Source: Hydrotalea sp. (GTDB taxonomy: Bacteria; Bacteroidota; Bacteroidia; Chitinophagales; Chitinophagaceae). Taken from it: a DNA stretch of 64,000 nt. A program made the position numbers and the translations under genes. Position 1 is the first letter of the stretch. The number at the start of each line of letters is the position of its first letter. The DNA is taken from assembly GCA_027364735.1 (NCBI GenBank), contig DAHXOT010000045.1, forward strand, positions 124,001-188,000, written 5' to 3'. The notes beneath the pieces were generated by a model, which saw only the letters and a program-made list of their open reading frames with translations, was not told where the DNA came from and searched no databases. Positions 63,662 to 64,000 of this stretch are shown here, one piece after another.

Positions 63662-64000
63662 ATGAAGCAATATTTTCTCATCAGCATTTCATTGCTATCT
63701 ATAAATTTATTGGCACAACAACCCTCTAATAAACCAGTTCATTCAAAAAATGCTATTGCTCCGGTTGGTATTATAAAAAATATTCCCGATTCTATATTAT
63801 TAGACATTGTTCAACGACAAACATTTCGTTATTTCTGGCACTATGCACATCCTATAAGCAGATTGGCAAGAGAAAGAGATAATACTGTAAAAGCCGAATA
63901 TTATTGGGATTATATTAATGAAGCCGAAGATGAACCCAATTTAAGTAAACATACTTTTGGCGAAGAGGCATGTGCTATTGGTGGTACAGGTTTTGGCATT
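63662..64000 (+). CDS. GH144-like glucanase, copy 3 (cut off at the window end)
   Basis: The first 113 codons of a third paralogue. It has a signal peptide (ISISLLSINLLAQQ) and the family start VQRQTFRYFWHYAHPISRLARER. An insertion of about 25 residues rich in Glu, Asn and Asp (YINEAEDEPNLSKHTFGEE) lies before the GGTGFGI motif, absent from copies 1 and 2. It is 8 bases after copy 2, so it belongs to the same unit. The stop is beyond the window. Confidence 0.85.
   Translation, partial: MKQYFLISISLLSINLLAQQPSNKPVHSKNAIAPVGIIKNIPDSILLDIVQRQTFRYFWHYAHPISRLARERDNTVKAEYYWDYINEAEDEPNLSKHTFGEEACAIGGTGFGI

Noticed and set aside
1-64000. CRISPR arrays, tRNA or rRNA genes, insertion sequences, phage genes, toxin-antitoxin pairs
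   Set aside because: No direct-repeat array, no cloverleaf-like or rRNA segments and no transposase or integrase motifs were seen in any frame.

Overview
The window is chromosomal DNA of an AT-rich Bacteroidota, most likely near Chitinophagaceae/Sphingobacteriales. The evidence is: SusC/SusD pair with FecI-type sigma and FecR-type anti-sigma factors, GldC, DUF6089 next to uppS-bamA-ompH-ompH-murI, promoters matching the Bacteroidetes TAnnTTTG box, and almost no Shine-Dalgarno sequences. Gene density is high. I saw no rRNA, tRNA, CRISPR array, insertion sequence or phage gene.

Layout. 1-7.2 kb: end of lptB, a GH3-family protein, fabG, a membrane-anchored MutS-like ATPase, and a SulP transporter with carbonic anhydrase. 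7.2-16.6 kb: adk, msrB, an aminotransferase, a two-gene unit (42-aa lipoprotein plus 79-aa protein), a glycosyltransferase, a SixA-like phosphatase, purF, and a MarR-headed redox operon (marR, pirin, YceI, DoxX, FMN reductase). 16.7-23.2 kb: surA-like chaperone and the rimP-nusA-infB operon, all on the minus strand. 23.3-29 kb: DUF4834-like protein, HAD phosphatase, PQQ dehydrogenase with cytochrome domain, MerR regulator and DUF885 lipoprotein. 29-34.4 kb: two glycosyltransferases around a GH130-like protein fused to a response-regulator receiver domain. 34.9-48 kb: gldC, yqeY, cvpA, a hydrolase, a CBS protein, a BamA-like barrel protein, nadK, DUF6089, uppS, bamA, two ompH, murI, rpmH, rnpA, yidD. 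48.1-64 kb: a polysaccharide-utilisation-type locus with sigma factor, FecR, SusC (with STN domain), SusD, LamG lipoprotein, a strong terminator, a seven-heme cytochrome, a 12-motif VCBS/UnbV lipoprotein and three tandem GH144-like glucanases, the last cut by the window end.

How the genes work together. The 37.9-47 kb block builds the outer membrane and wall: BamA and OmpH/Skp fold outer-membrane proteins, UppS makes the lipid carrier, MurI makes D-glutamate. The 48-64 kb locus looks like a self-sensing glycan uptake system: the STN domain of SusC probably signals through FecR to the sigma factor, and the GH144-like enzymes suggest beta-1,2-glucan as substrate. The 29-34 kb cluster looks like cytoplasmic synthesis and turnover of a glycan with a phosphorylation input on the degrading enzyme.

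Most worth following up: the GH130-REC fusion; the cytochrome/VCBS/GH144 module; hairpins with U-tracts that abut start codons at purF, rimP, murI and rnpA; and -7 boxes exactly four bases before a start codon (marR, the DUF4834-like gene, murI), which predict leaderless mRNAs. All functions are read from sequence by eye; no database search was run.
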